NCBI RefSeq assembly: GCF_903819435.1
Contig: NZ_CAIJDP010000079.1
Span: 1-64,000, forward strand
Direction: 5' to 3'
Length of the DNA stretch: 64,000 nt
Source: Flavobacterium salmonis
GTDB lineage: Bacteria; Bacteroidota; Bacteroidia; Flavobacteriales; Flavobacteriaceae
In this document: in pieces, positions 14,390 through 22,539 of the stretch
How the letters are laid out: each line of letters opens with the position of its first letter
Numbering within the stretch: the first letter of the stretch is position 1
Notes under the pieces: model-generated
Told to the model about the DNA's origin: nothing
Databases searched by the model: none
What the model saw: only the letters and a program-made list of their open reading frames with translations
Program-made: the position numbers and the translations under genes

Positions 14390-15724
14390 CTACTTTTTAA
14401 ACTTTTTAACCGGTTTTTCAGTTATCTCAACCTTATTTTGTAGAACATAGTTAGCTAACAATTTTTCAATTAGTTCCTCTTTTGTCAGATGATGAAAAAC
14501 AGTTTTTACTTTTGTTTTTAAATCGGTTGAAATATCGTGATTTGGTTTTGTTTTAAAGATTTGTTTTGCCCATAAAAGTGTATTGTTTTCTTCAAGGCTT
14601 ATGGTTGAAGGCTTTTTGAATTCAGTAAATTTTAAACCCAGCTCTCTTTCAAAATCTGAAATTTCAGCAACTTCTTCCTGTTGTAAAACTGTCAAAGAAA
14701 GTCCTTTTGCTCCAGCCCTTGCTGTTCTTCCGCTTCTGTGAACGTAATTCTCGTAAGTGTCAGGCAAATGGTAATTTACGACATAGGAGATTTCTTTTAC
14801 ATCTATTCCTCTGGCGGCCAAATCAGTTGCTATCAAAATATTGATATGTCCTTCACGAAATTGTTCCATAATTCTGTCACGGATTCCCTGTGACAAACTA
14901 CCGTGAAGTGCTCCTGATGAAAAACGATTGATAGCCAGATTTTTGGCTAATTTATTAACTGCAGCTTTTGTTTTGCAGAAAATTATGCCGCGTTCTCCGT
15001 CTTTTGAGTTTAAAAAATGCATTAAAATATCTAATTTTTCAATAGGATCAACTACAATATATTCGTGATCTATTCCCTGGTTGCCAACTGTGTCCATGTT
15101 GGCACTAATCTGAACTACATTTTTATTTAAGTAATTCTGAATTAACTGTTTGATGGTTCCCGGTAAAGTTGCAGAAAACAATATTGTACGGTGTTTTTTG
15201 GGAAGTTCTGCAATGATTTCGTCTAAACTTCCTTTAAGAATAGCAACCATTTCGTCTGCTTCGTCTAAAACTAAATATTGGGTTTGGCTTAAATCGACGG
15301 CTTTTCGCTGAATCAAATCTATTAAACGTCCCGGAGTTGCCACTACAATATGTGTTGTATTTGTAAGTCGTTCAATTTGGGGTTTTATTGGGATTCCACC
15401 GCAAACAGATGCAATAGAAATATTTGGAATATGCTTAGAAAAATCTTCCAGATTATTAAAAATCTGCTGTCCAAGTTCTCTTGTTGGGGCTAATATAACA
15501 GCTTGGACAACAGTAGATTTTGTATCGACTAGCTGTAATAATGGCAATCCAAAAGCAGCTGTTTTTCCTGTTCCGGTTTTGGCTAAGCCAACCAGATCAT
15601 GTATTTCAGATAAAAGTAATGGAATTGTTTTTTGTTGAATTTCGGTTGGTTCAACAATGTTCAGTTCGCTTAGTGCTTTTAAAATTGGTGCTGAAATTCC
15701 TAGTGATGCAAATTGCTTAGACAT
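14390..15724 (-). CDS. DEAD-box ATP-dependent RNA helicase
   Basis: All core motifs are present in the 444-residue protein. They are the Q motif (FASLGISAPIL...PTEIQ), Walker A AKTGTGKT (about 48-55), PTRELGQQ, VATPGR, DEAD (about 153-156), SAT, and, in the second RecA domain, IIFCKT, ATDLAARGID and HRSGRTARAG. The C-terminal extension (about 370-444) is short and basic (EKPVKKFKK). Proteins of this class unwind short RNA duplexes in ribosome assembly or mRNA turnover, often under cold stress. Confidence 0.93.
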   Translation of the reverse strand: MSKQFASLGISAPILKALSELNIVEPTEIQQKTIPLLLSEIHDLVGLAKTGTGKTAAFGLPLLQLVDTKSTVVQAVILAPTRELGQQIFNNLEDFSKHIPNISIASVCGGIPIKPQIERLTNTTHIVVATPGRLIDLIQRKAVDLSQTQYLVLDEADEMVAILKGSLDEIIAELPKKHRTILFSATLPGTIKQLIQNYLNKNVVQISANMDTVGNQGIDHEYIVVDPIEKLDILMHFLNSKDGERGIIFCKTKAAVNKLAKNLAINRFSSGALHGSLSQGIRDRIMEQFREGHINILIATDLAARGIDVKEISYVVNYHLPDTYENYVHRSGRTARAGAKGLSLTVLQQEEVAEISDFERELGLKFTEFKKPSTISLEENNTLLWAKQIFKTKPNHDISTDLKTKVKTVFHHLTKEELIEKLLANYVLQNKVEITEKPVKKFKK

Positions 15725-15819
15725 TGTTTTTATTTTAGATTTTTAAATTTTGAATTCACCACTTATTATGTGGATTTAAATAGTTTTTTTTTAAAGAAAT
15801 TAACGTCTTATAAAAACTA

Positions 15820-15904
15820 AAGCCCTAGCCCTGATGGAAACGGCATCCTTTTATGCCGGCGTTCGGCATAAAAGATATAGTGTACAGCAGGAAAGAGCTT
15901 CTTA
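15820..15904. repeat. REP-like dispersed repeat with nested hairpin
   Basis: The stretch begins AGCCCTAGCCCTGAT and contains the hairpin TTTTATGCCG/CGGCATAAAA, followed by a GATATAG...ACAGCAGGAAAGAGCTT tail. The outer ends are partly complementary as well. I recognise this layout as a dispersed intergenic repeat typical of Flavobacterium genomes. It is much richer in GC than the surrounding spacer. It sits between the UPF0173 gene and the helicase gene; a fragment of a second copy is seen near 59733-59763. Confidence 0.7.
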
Positions 15905-15920
15905 TAAATGAAATATAATT

Positions 15921-16598
15921 TTAAAGTTCTATTGATTCCCCGATTTCGAGAAGCATCAAATCTTTTCCTTTATCGAAAAATTTACGGATAGATTCTTCAT
16001 GATTGATTTCGATGTATCCGAAAGTATCAAAATGGTAGCCAAGTATTTTATCGCATTCTATAAAATCAGAAGCGATAATGGCATCTTCGACATCCATTGT
16101 AAAATTACTTCCGATTGGTAAAATGGCTAAATCCAATTTGGTGCGCAACGGAATCAGTTTCATATCCGTTGTTAAGGCTGTGTCGCCGGCAATGTATATG
16201 TTTTTATGTTCACCTTCGATAACAAAACCACCAGGATTTCCTCCGTAACTTCCGTCAGGGAATGAACTGGAATGAACTGCGTTTACGTATTTAACTTTTC
16301 CGAAGTCAAAATTCCAGCTTCCGCCATGGTTCATTGGATGTGCCTTTAAACCTAATTTTGCATAATAACTGGCAATTTCGGCATTTGAAACAATAGTAGC
16401 TTCTGTACGATTGGCAATTGCCTCTACATCCAGAACATGGTCGCCATGTGCATGGGTAAGCAAAATGTAATCGGCTTTTAATGTGTTTATATCAATTGCT
16501 GAAGCTAACGGATTTCCAGTAATGAAAGGATCGACAATAATATGTTTTCCTCCAACTTCAATTCCTAAAGATGCGTGACCGTAAAATGTAATTTTCAT
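15921..16598 (-). CDS. UPF0173 metal-dependent hydrolase (metallo-beta-lactamase fold)
   Basis: The 225-residue product has the metallo-beta-lactamase signature LTHAHGDHV (about residues 47-55), an early MKITFYGHASLGIE strand, a metal-binding AGDTA (about 137-141) and GYHFDTFG near the end. It is full length for the UPF0173 (YtkL) family, whose substrate is uncertain. It is followed (upstream in the operon) by menA after 25 bases, suggesting one transcript menB-menA-UPF0173. Confidence 0.88.
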   Translation of the reverse strand: MKITFYGHASLGIEVGGKHIIVDPFITGNPLASAIDINTLKADYILLTHAHGDHVLDVEAIANRTEATIVSNAEIASYYAKLGLKAHPMNHGGSWNFDFGKVKYVNAVHSSSFPDGSYGGNPGGFVIEGEHKNIYIAGDTALTTDMKLIPLRTKLDLAILPIGSNFTMDVEDAIIASDFIECDKILGYHFDTFGYIEINHEESIRKFFDKGKDLMLLEIGESIEL

Positions 16599-16623
16599 TT
16601 GATAAAAATTTAAAGTGAAACAA

Positions 16624-17586
16624 TTATCTTCCTCCTAGAAAAAGATTAACAATGATATCCGAAATTAAGGATATCATACAAATTGTCAGTAATATAGAAA
16701 GCAAAAAAGTGCTGATTGCCAGCTTTTTTAATTCAGGATCTAACAACTTGGGATTTTGATTTTTATAAACGGTAATTAAATGTTTTGTTAAAGGTATGAA
16801 GGCTAATAAAAACAAATACTGATCAAAATTATAATCGCTTAAAATGGCAAAAATAATGACCAAAAGCATTGCTGTAATAATTATTGAAAAATGATAAATT
16901 TTAGCTTTTTTCCCGCCAATCTGAACTACAATTGTGTTCTTTCCTGATTTTCTGTCGGATTCTTCATCACGCATATTGTTCAGGTTTAAAACCCCTACAC
17001 TTAATAAACCTATTGAAATTGCGGGCAAAATTAAAAGAGGATCAACTTCTTTAGAATATAAAAAATTAACGCCCAAGGTACTTACCAGTCCGAAGAATAC
17101 GAAAACAAATACATCTCCAAAACCTCTGTATCCATAAGCAGAATTTCCAACTGTATAACGAATAGCTGAAGCAATTGCAGCAATTCCAAGTAATAAGAAG
17201 AAGATAGAATAGACAAAATTACTTTCTCCAAAAGCAAAAAATATCAGGGTAATCGCAGACAAAAGCGTCAATAATGACGTGATTATAATGGCTTTTTTCA
17301 TAGCCTGCGGTGTAATCACACCACTCTGAATAGCTCTTTGAGGCCCTACCCTATCAGCATTATCTGTTCCTTTAACACCATCTCCATAATCATTTGCAAA
17401 ATTGGAAAGAACCTGTAAGCCAAGCGTTGTTAAAAGTGCAAAACCAAAAATCTTCCAGCTGAATACTTCCGTTGGTGTGTTGATGGTTTCTGTTGGATTA
17501 GATAAGGCGTAAATACTTCCTACTATAATTCCCGAAACTGATAAAGGTAATGTGCGCAATCTGGCGGCTTCAATCCAATGTTTCAT
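16624..17586 (-). CDS. menA: 1,4-dihydroxy-2-naphthoate polyprenyltransferase
   Basis: The 320-residue UbiA-family membrane protein has eight to nine spans. It carries the two Asp-rich prenyl-diphosphate sites: NFANDYGDGVKGTDN (about residues 62-76), and NNMRDEESDRKSGK (about 202-215) in the second half. It attaches the prenyl chain to DHNA to make demethylmenaquinone. menB lies 79 bases upstream on the same strand, so late menaquinone steps are encoded together. Confidence 0.93.
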   Translation of the reverse strand: MKHWIEAARLRTLPLSVSGIIVGSIYALSNPTETINTPTEVFSWKIFGFALLTTLGLQVLSNFANDYGDGVKGTDNADRVGPQRAIQSGVITPQAMKKAIIITSLLTLLSAITLIFFAFGESNFVYSIFFLLLGIAAIASAIRYTVGNSAYGYRGFGDVFVFVFFGLVSTLGVNFLYSKEVDPLLILPAISIGLLSVGVLNLNNMRDEESDRKSGKNTIVVQIGGKKAKIYHFSIIITAMLLVIIFAILSDYNFDQYLFLLAFIPLTKHLITVYKNQNPKLLDPELKKLAISTFLLSILLTICMISLISDIIVNLFLGGR

Positions 17587-17665
17587 TATGTTTTGTTTAG
17601 TTGTTTTTTTGTTTCAGTTTCAGGTTTTACGTTTGCAACTTAAAGCCTGAAACTATTTTTTCTTT

Positions 17666-18499
17666 TTATGGAAGCCATTTATTTTCGCCAAAATTAGGCT
17701 TTCTTTTTTCTAAAAAGGCATTTCTTCCTTCTTTTGCTTCTTCGGTCATGTATGCCAGACGTGTAGCTTCGCCTGCAAAAACCTGCTGACCGACCATTCC
17801 GTCATCTGTTAAGTTCATGGCAAATTTTAGCATTTTTATAGAAGTTGGTGATTTTTGAAGAATTTCCTGCGCCCATTCGTATGCTGTAGCTTCTAGTTCA
17901 TCGTGTGGAATAACAGCATTTACCATTCCCATTTCGAAAGCTTCCTGAGCTGAATAGTTTCTTCCTAAAAAGAAAATCTCACGGGCTTTTTTCTGACCAA
18001 CCATTTTAGCCAGATAAGCAGATCCGTATCCGCCATCAAAACTGGTTACATCAGCATCTGTCTGCTTAAAAATAGCATGTTCTTTACTCGCTAATGTCAT
18101 ATCGCAAACGACATGTAAGCTATGTCCGCCTCCAACTGCCCAGCCCGGGACAACGGCAATTACTACTTTTGGCATAAAACGAATTAATCGCTGCACTTCC
18201 AAAATATTTAAACGGTGTTGTCCGTCATCTCCAACATAGCCTTGGTGTCCACGTGCATTTTGATCTCCTCCACTGCAAAATGAGTATACTCCATCTTTTG
18301 TTGATGGACCTTCAGCAGAAAGTAAAACTACTCCTATTGAAGTATCTTCCTGTGCATCATAAAATGCCTGGTATAATTCTGAGGTTGTTTTTGGCCGAAA
18401 AGCGTTTCTAACATTTGGTCTGTTAAAAGCTATTCTTGCAACTCCATTACATTTTTTATACGTTATATCTTCGAATTCTCTGGCAGTTATCCAATCCAT
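17666..18499 (-). CDS. menB: 1,4-dihydroxy-2-naphthoyl-CoA synthase
   Basis: The 277-residue crotonase-fold enzyme has the MenB-specific stretches ARIAFNRPNVRNAFRPKT (about 21-38), SGGDQNARG (about 76-84) and WAVGGGHSLHVVCDMTLAS (about 119-137). These form the oxyanion hole for ring closure of succinylbenzoyl-CoA. Length and the C-terminal PNF-GENKWLP are as usual for MenB. It is the first gene of the men unit, with a long AT-rich leader region upstream. Confidence 0.95.
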   Translation of the reverse strand: MDWITAREFEDITYKKCNGVARIAFNRPNVRNAFRPKTTSELYQAFYDAQEDTSIGVVLLSAEGPSTKDGVYSFCSGGDQNARGHQGYVGDDGQHRLNILEVQRLIRFMPKVVIAVVPGWAVGGGHSLHVVCDMTLASKEHAIFKQTDADVTSFDGGYGSAYLAKMVGQKKAREIFFLGRNYSAQEAFEMGMVNAVIPHDELEATAYEWAQEILQKSPTSIKMLKFAMNLTDDGMVGQQVFAGEATRLAYMTEEAKEGRNAFLEKRKPNFGENKWLP

Positions 18500-19191
18500 T
18501 TTCTATTTTATTTGTTTTAAATAATTATAGTGTAAAAATAAGCCATTTTTACATTTTTACCTACTCAATTCAAGTGAAGTCTTTTTTCTAAATCATATTC
18601 TGAAAAAAATAACAACCTAAAAATAAAAAATAACATTTTTTAACACTTGTATTTAAAAATAATAAGTAATTTTACGATCTATAAATCAATAAGATACGTT
18701 TTTATTTATTGATTTAAAGATTGATTTTCTTTCACTGATTTATTAACCTAAAAAATGACTTTTTTTGAGAAAAATTAAAAAATTTGTCGCTCATTTTTTA
18801 ACGGTTTTTAATTATAAAACAAAAAAAAATGGGCAAATGATTTATTCATATGTTTCAACTTCAATAAAAAGACAGTAACACCGACGGTTAATTACTGGAA
18901 TTGCATTTCAATTTTTCAAAAAAAGAATACGATAATTGAGAATTAAAAATTGAAGCTTTCTATAAATTATTGATAAAAACCAAAGGGTAAGCCGTGAAAT
19001 TGATTTGTTGTTTTTGAAATAAATGAATTGATTATTTAAAGACATCGTTAAAAAAAGTGAATCATAAAATACGTAAAGGATTTACTTTTAAAATACATTT
19101 AGAATTATTTTATTTCTGTTTTTTTTTAATTACAATTTTTTAAAACTAGAATAAAAAGGGAAAGGCTATTCGTAATGGATAGCCTTTCTTG
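18500..19191. other. Long AT-rich intergenic region without a gene
   Basis: About 690 bases separate menB from the LamG gene. No frame of more than about 40 codons with a plausible start is seen, and no tRNA or clear RNA fold. It must hold the menB promoter near its left side. The only firm structure is the terminator hairpin at its right end. Confidence 0.6.
19160..19188 (-). terminator. Terminator of the LamG gene
   Basis: GAAAGGCTAT (19160-19169) pairs with ATAGCCTTTC (19179-19188) around a 9-nt loop. On the minus strand the stem is followed by CCCUUUUU. It lies directly after the stop of the gene at 19192. Confidence 0.85.
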
Positions 19192-20091
19192 TTATTTAGA
19201 TGTCGTTTTTTTAGCCGGTGGGTCAGTAATCTTTAATAAGTATATGCCTTCTGGAAGTTCATTTAAATCAATTTCTTTTGTAGTATTACTTGATATTCTC
19301 TGCCCCTGAGAAAATACCTCTATCTTCTTTGCGTTCAAAGAATTTGTTTTTATAATAGTGGTTGTATTGGTATTGCTTTGTACTATTTCTTTTTTTAAAA
19401 CTGTTTCAGTCTTTACATCCTTGACTGGTTGTGTGTATTTTTCAATGTTGTATAATGCAAGAATTTCCTTGTCTGATAAAGCAGTATTGTAAATTTTTAA
19501 ATCATCCAAATCAGCATTAATTCCAATTTTAGTATTAATTTCTCCTAATCTGAAAATATTTCCTTCAGTATTAATTGTGGCAGCCTTTTCATATTTTAAC
19601 AATTCTCCATTGCGATATATTTTTGAAATGCTGCCATCAAACGTAGCGCTATATTGATACCAGGTATCCTTAGTCAAAGGGATATTAACTATTATATCGT
19701 TTAAAGCTCCCCATGCTGCCAGATTTAAGTCAGAATTAGAAGTTGTCGTTCCTTGTTGCAAGAGTCCAAAATACTTGGCGGTAGAAGCTTCACCATACCC
19801 CCAGATATAATTTGCTGAAGAAATATCATTCATTTTGATCCAGATCGTTATGGTTCTTGGTTTATCCTTCTGAGGGAGATTGTCAATTACAGCTTCTAAT
19901 GCTTTGTTTGTTAATCTTTGTGCACTTTTATCTTTTCCCGTCCTATCGGCTACATAATTTTCTGTCCCCATAAAAGAAATGGAATTTTCAGTATTTTGTA
20001 ATGTTCCGTTGAAATTAAATTTATGAATGGGTATTTGAGCACCCACTTCTGAAGAAATAATAATTATAAATGGGAGTAGGATTTTTTTCAT
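19192..20091 (-). CDS. Secreted LamG-domain protein with type IX-like C-terminal domain
   Basis: The 299-residue product has a signal peptide (residues 1-18, ending VGAQ). A LamG/concanavalin-like jelly roll follows (about 20-215), with the typical RTITIWIKM strand, TWYQYSATFDGS, and DLDDLKIYNTALSDKEILALYN at its end. A linker then leads to a short C-terminal domain with the LNELPEGIYLLKIT pattern of type IX sorting domains, with a TSK end. It is probably exported to the cell surface and binds a glycan or protein; there is no catalytic domain. Confidence 0.82.
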   Translation of the reverse strand: MKKILLPFIIIISSEVGAQIPIHKFNFNGTLQNTENSISFMGTENYVADRTGKDKSAQRLTNKALEAVIDNLPQKDKPRTITIWIKMNDISSANYIWGYGEASTAKYFGLLQQGTTTSNSDLNLAAWGALNDIIVNIPLTKDTWYQYSATFDGSISKIYRNGELLKYEKAATINTEGNIFRLGEINTKIGINADLDDLKIYNTALSDKEILALYNIEKYTQPVKDVKTETVLKKEIVQSNTNTTTIIKTNSLNAKKIEVFSQGQRISSNTTKEIDLNELPEGIYLLKITDPPAKKTTSK

Positions 20092-20489
20092 AATTGGATT
20101 GGGGTTTCTATCACTAAAATATATTTAAACCTATTTCGAATGAAATTTACTCGATAAATGACATTAATAATCGTTGAAATAAATTATTTTGAAATATTTA
20201 ATCAGTATATTTTTTCAAATCCAATCAAAGCCATTGCATTTTTTTGAATTTTTATTAATCTGTAGATTATTTACCGGTTAATTAAATTAATCGTTAAGGA
20301 ACTCAATAATCAGGATTTGATAACTCTGATAGGACTAAAATTTATAAATATTTAACTAAAAAAAATACTACGATTTATAAAACTCAAGCTTTAATTTTAA
20401 AAAAGCCTTATAATTGATAAAAATCTTTATTATTATTTAATTCACTACCAGTGAATTAAATAATAACTTAAAATTAAGTTCATTTTTTG
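20092..20489. other. AT-rich spacer without a gene
   Basis: No coding frame or RNA gene is visible between the LamG start and the tRNA promoter. The sequence is very AT-rich and contains the promoter of the minus-strand LamG gene, which I could not place. Confidence 0.5.
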
Positions 20490-20520
20490 TTTGCAAACAT
20501 GAAAAACGTTGCTATATTTG
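20490..20520 (+). promoter_or_regulatory. tRNA-Tyr promoter (TTTG-N19-TATATTTG)
   Basis: TTTG at 20490-20493 and TATATTTG at 20513-20520 are separated by 19 bases. This is an exact match to the Bacteroidota sigma-A consensus with ideal spacing. Transcription should start near 20527, about 30 bases before the tRNA. Confidence 0.88.
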
Positions 20521-20557
20521 CATCCGCTTAGAACAACAAAGCACAACGCTGAGATTC

Positions 20558-20638
20558 GGGGAGATACTCAAGCGGCCAACGAGGGCAGACTGTAAATCTG
20601 CTGTGAAAACTTCGCAGGTTCGAATCCTGCTCTCCCCA
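20558..20638 (+). tRNA. tRNA-Tyr (GTA)
   Basis: The acceptor stem GGGGAGA (20558-20564) pairs with TCTCCCC (20631-20637), with discriminator A at 20638. The anticodon arm is GCAGA-CTGTAAA-TCTGC with anticodon GTA at 20592-20594. A long variable arm and the T arm GCAGG-TTCGAAT-CCTGC follow, as expected of a bacterial class II tRNA-Tyr. CCA is not encoded. Confidence 0.97.
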
Positions 20639-20708
20639 CGGAAAGGCCAAAAAGGCGGAAAACTTAAAGTTTTCAATCTTTTCAAAAAGCCACAAAAAAT
20701 GTCTGAAG

Positions 20709-20741
20709 ACCTGCAAATTCAACGATTTGCAGGTTTTTTTT
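20709..20741 (+). terminator. Terminator after tRNA-Tyr
   Basis: ACCTGCAAAT (20709-20718) and ATTTGCAGGT (20725-20734) pair around a 6-nt loop, and the right arm runs into eight T. Confidence 0.9.
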
Positions 20742-20797
20742 ATTTTAGGCCTGTTTTCAATATTTACAAATCCTCACAAAATTAAAGGTGCAGAATC

Positions 20798-20829
20798 GGT
20801 GCACTTTCCGGCGCGCTGAAAAGTGCACC
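20798..20829. repeat. GC-rich inverted repeat near the integrase remnant
   Basis: GGTGCACTTT (20798-20807) and AAAGTGCACC (20820-20829) form a perfect 10-bp inverted repeat around CCGGCGCGCTGA. A further GGTGCA lies just before, at about 20788. The base composition is unlike the host spacer. It is probably part of the former att or regulatory region of the lost integrative element. Confidence 0.55.
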
Positions 20830-20929
20830 AGAAACAGCAAAAATCCCTTATATTACAGGGGTTAACGAGATTAACGACTTGATTTGGCAGTAATATTATT
20901 CTACATTTATTAATTTAAAAAGTAGGATT

Positions 20930-21505
20930 ATGTTGGAAAGCAGTTTTGGTTTGAGATTCTTTTTAAAAAGACCCAAAATAGAAAGTAGAGAATGGATTGT
21001 GTATTTCAGAATAACTGTTGACGGTATCCGTAAGGAAAGCTCAATTAAGAGAAAATGGGATAATACACGATGGGATCAAAGGTTCGAAAGAGCGGTCGGC
21101 TCAAAGGAAGATGCAAAGTCATTGAACTTCTTTTTGGATTCGCTGACTTTAAAAATCAATGAAATCAAAACCGAAATGATGTACAGCGGCAAAACCATAA
21201 CCGCTGAGAAAATTATAGACGAGGTTCTAGGAAGGACAGCGCCAAAGATTAAGGTGCTAGAAGAATTTCAAAAGCATAATAATGAAATGGAGGCGCTTCT
21301 TGGAAAAGGCTATTCAAAAGGCACCCTTGACCGGTTTACCATTACTAAAAACCATTTGACTGCGTTTATAAAATTCAAGCTTAAAAAGCAAGATCTTGAA
21401 TTTGCGGATTTGAATCTTGAGTTTGTAAAGGACTTCGAGTTTTACCTTAGAACTGTACGCGACTGCAGCAACAACACCAATAAACCTAGCACTGAACTGG
21501 ACTGA
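20930..21505 (+). pseudogene. Truncated tyrosine recombinase (ICE/transposon integrase N-terminus)
   Basis: The 191-residue frame holds only the Arm-type DNA-binding domain (about residues 1-95, WIVYFRITVDGIRKESS) and the start of the SAM-like core-binding domain (about 105-180, ending FEFYLRTVRDCSNNT). It then runs into unrelated residues and a stop. The catalytic domain with R-H-R-Y is absent, and no continuation is seen in the 180 bases that follow. Position 290 bases downstream of tRNA-Tyr fits a decayed integrative element that used the tRNA as target. Confidence 0.85.
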
Positions 21506-21686
21506 ATAATAATGATCTGTCGGATTCATTTTTAGATTGGTTTAAAATTATAAAGATAAAGTTATTCTCAAATGCGAAAAAAAAGAAAACTATTTAGGAT
21601 ATAAGTTCCTTTATCGTTTCGAAAGAGGACTTGTAGTATTATGAAACTAAAAGCACAAGAGTTAAATTTAGCATTAAATTTTAATT

Positions 21687-22421
21687 ATGTTACCCTTCCT
21701 TAAAACAAAGAATTATTTAAAAGATTTACTTCCTAAAAATTACATTGATATTCATAACCATTTACTCCCCGGCATAGATGACGGTTCAAAAACAATTCAG
21801 GAAACTACGGAACTTGTCACACAGATGAAAGAATTAAACATACACTGTGCTATTGCAACACCTCATACATTTAATTCAAAATGGGAAAATACTCCTGAAA
21901 CTATAAAAAATGCATTTAATACCGTCTACGCGAAAGAAATAAATAGAAATTTTTTGAAAGGCTATGCAAGTGAATATATGCTGGATACCTCTTTAATTGA
22001 TAAATTAAAAAAAGAACCGCTTCTGTGCCTGAGCGATAATTATATATTAATCGAATTTCCTTTGTTTATGAAATCCATAAATTTATATGAAATGCTGTTT
22101 GAACTCAAAATTAATAACTATAAAATTATTCTGGCGCATCCGGAACGTAATTTATATTTTCATAATTCGATGATTAAATATGAAAAATTAAAAAATTATG
22201 GAGTCTATTTTCAACTAAACTTACTTTCTCTAACTGGTTATTACGGTAAAATAATTCAAAAAAAAGCAATACAATTACTTGAAAATGATTTGTATGATTT
22301 TACGGGATCTGATATACACAGTGAAACTGAAATCAATCAATTTAAAAACGTAAAACTTGAAATTCCTAATAGAAAAAAATTTGAATGTTTACTGCTTAAT
22401 AATACTATATTTAGCAAATAA
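21687..22421 (+). CDS. PHP-domain protein-tyrosine phosphatase (CpsB/CapC/YwqE type)
   Basis: The 244-residue product has the PHP metal-binding motifs: DIHNHLLPGIDDG (about residues 21-33), ATPHTF (about 58-63), LAHPERN (about 150-156) and GSDIHSE near the end. Such Mn-dependent phosphatases remove phosphate from the tyrosine cluster of the Wzc-type kinase and so set polysaccharide chain length. The partner kinase is at 24306-26678 on the opposite strand. It is the only gene in this part of the locus on the plus strand, apart from ugd. Confidence 0.88.
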   Translation: MLPFLKTKNYLKDLLPKNYIDIHNHLLPGIDDGSKTIQETTELVTQMKELNIHCAIATPHTFNSKWENTPETIKNAFNTVYAKEINRNFLKGYASEYMLDTSLIDKLKKEPLLCLSDNYILIEFPLFMKSINLYEMLFELKINNYKIILAHPERNLYFHNSMIKYEKLKNYGVYFQLNLLSLTGYYGKIIQKKAIQLLENDLYDFTGSDIHSETEINQFKNVKLEIPNRKKFECLLLNNTIFSK

Positions 22422-22453
22422 AAAACTCTTAATGAATAACTGTTGTATATAAA

Positions 22454-22479
22454 AAAAGCTGTTCAATTGAACAGCTTTT
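22454..22479. terminator. Bidirectional terminator (26-bp perfect palindrome)
   Basis: AAAAGCTGTTCAA and its exact complement form a 26-bp palindrome with flanking A- and T-runs. It is shared by the converging phosphatase gene (plus) and the phosphohexomutase gene at the end of the minus-strand operon. Confidence 0.85.
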
Positions 22480-22539
22480 AAAATTTAAGCAATATAAATT
22501 TTACGGTTATGATTTAATTCTGGTTAATTATTATTTTCT

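Noticed and set aside
20603..20785. Coding frame over the tRNA and terminator
   Set aside because: It overlaps tRNA-Tyr and its terminator hairpin and has no homology features; the opposite-strand frame at 20528-20722 is rejected for the same reason.
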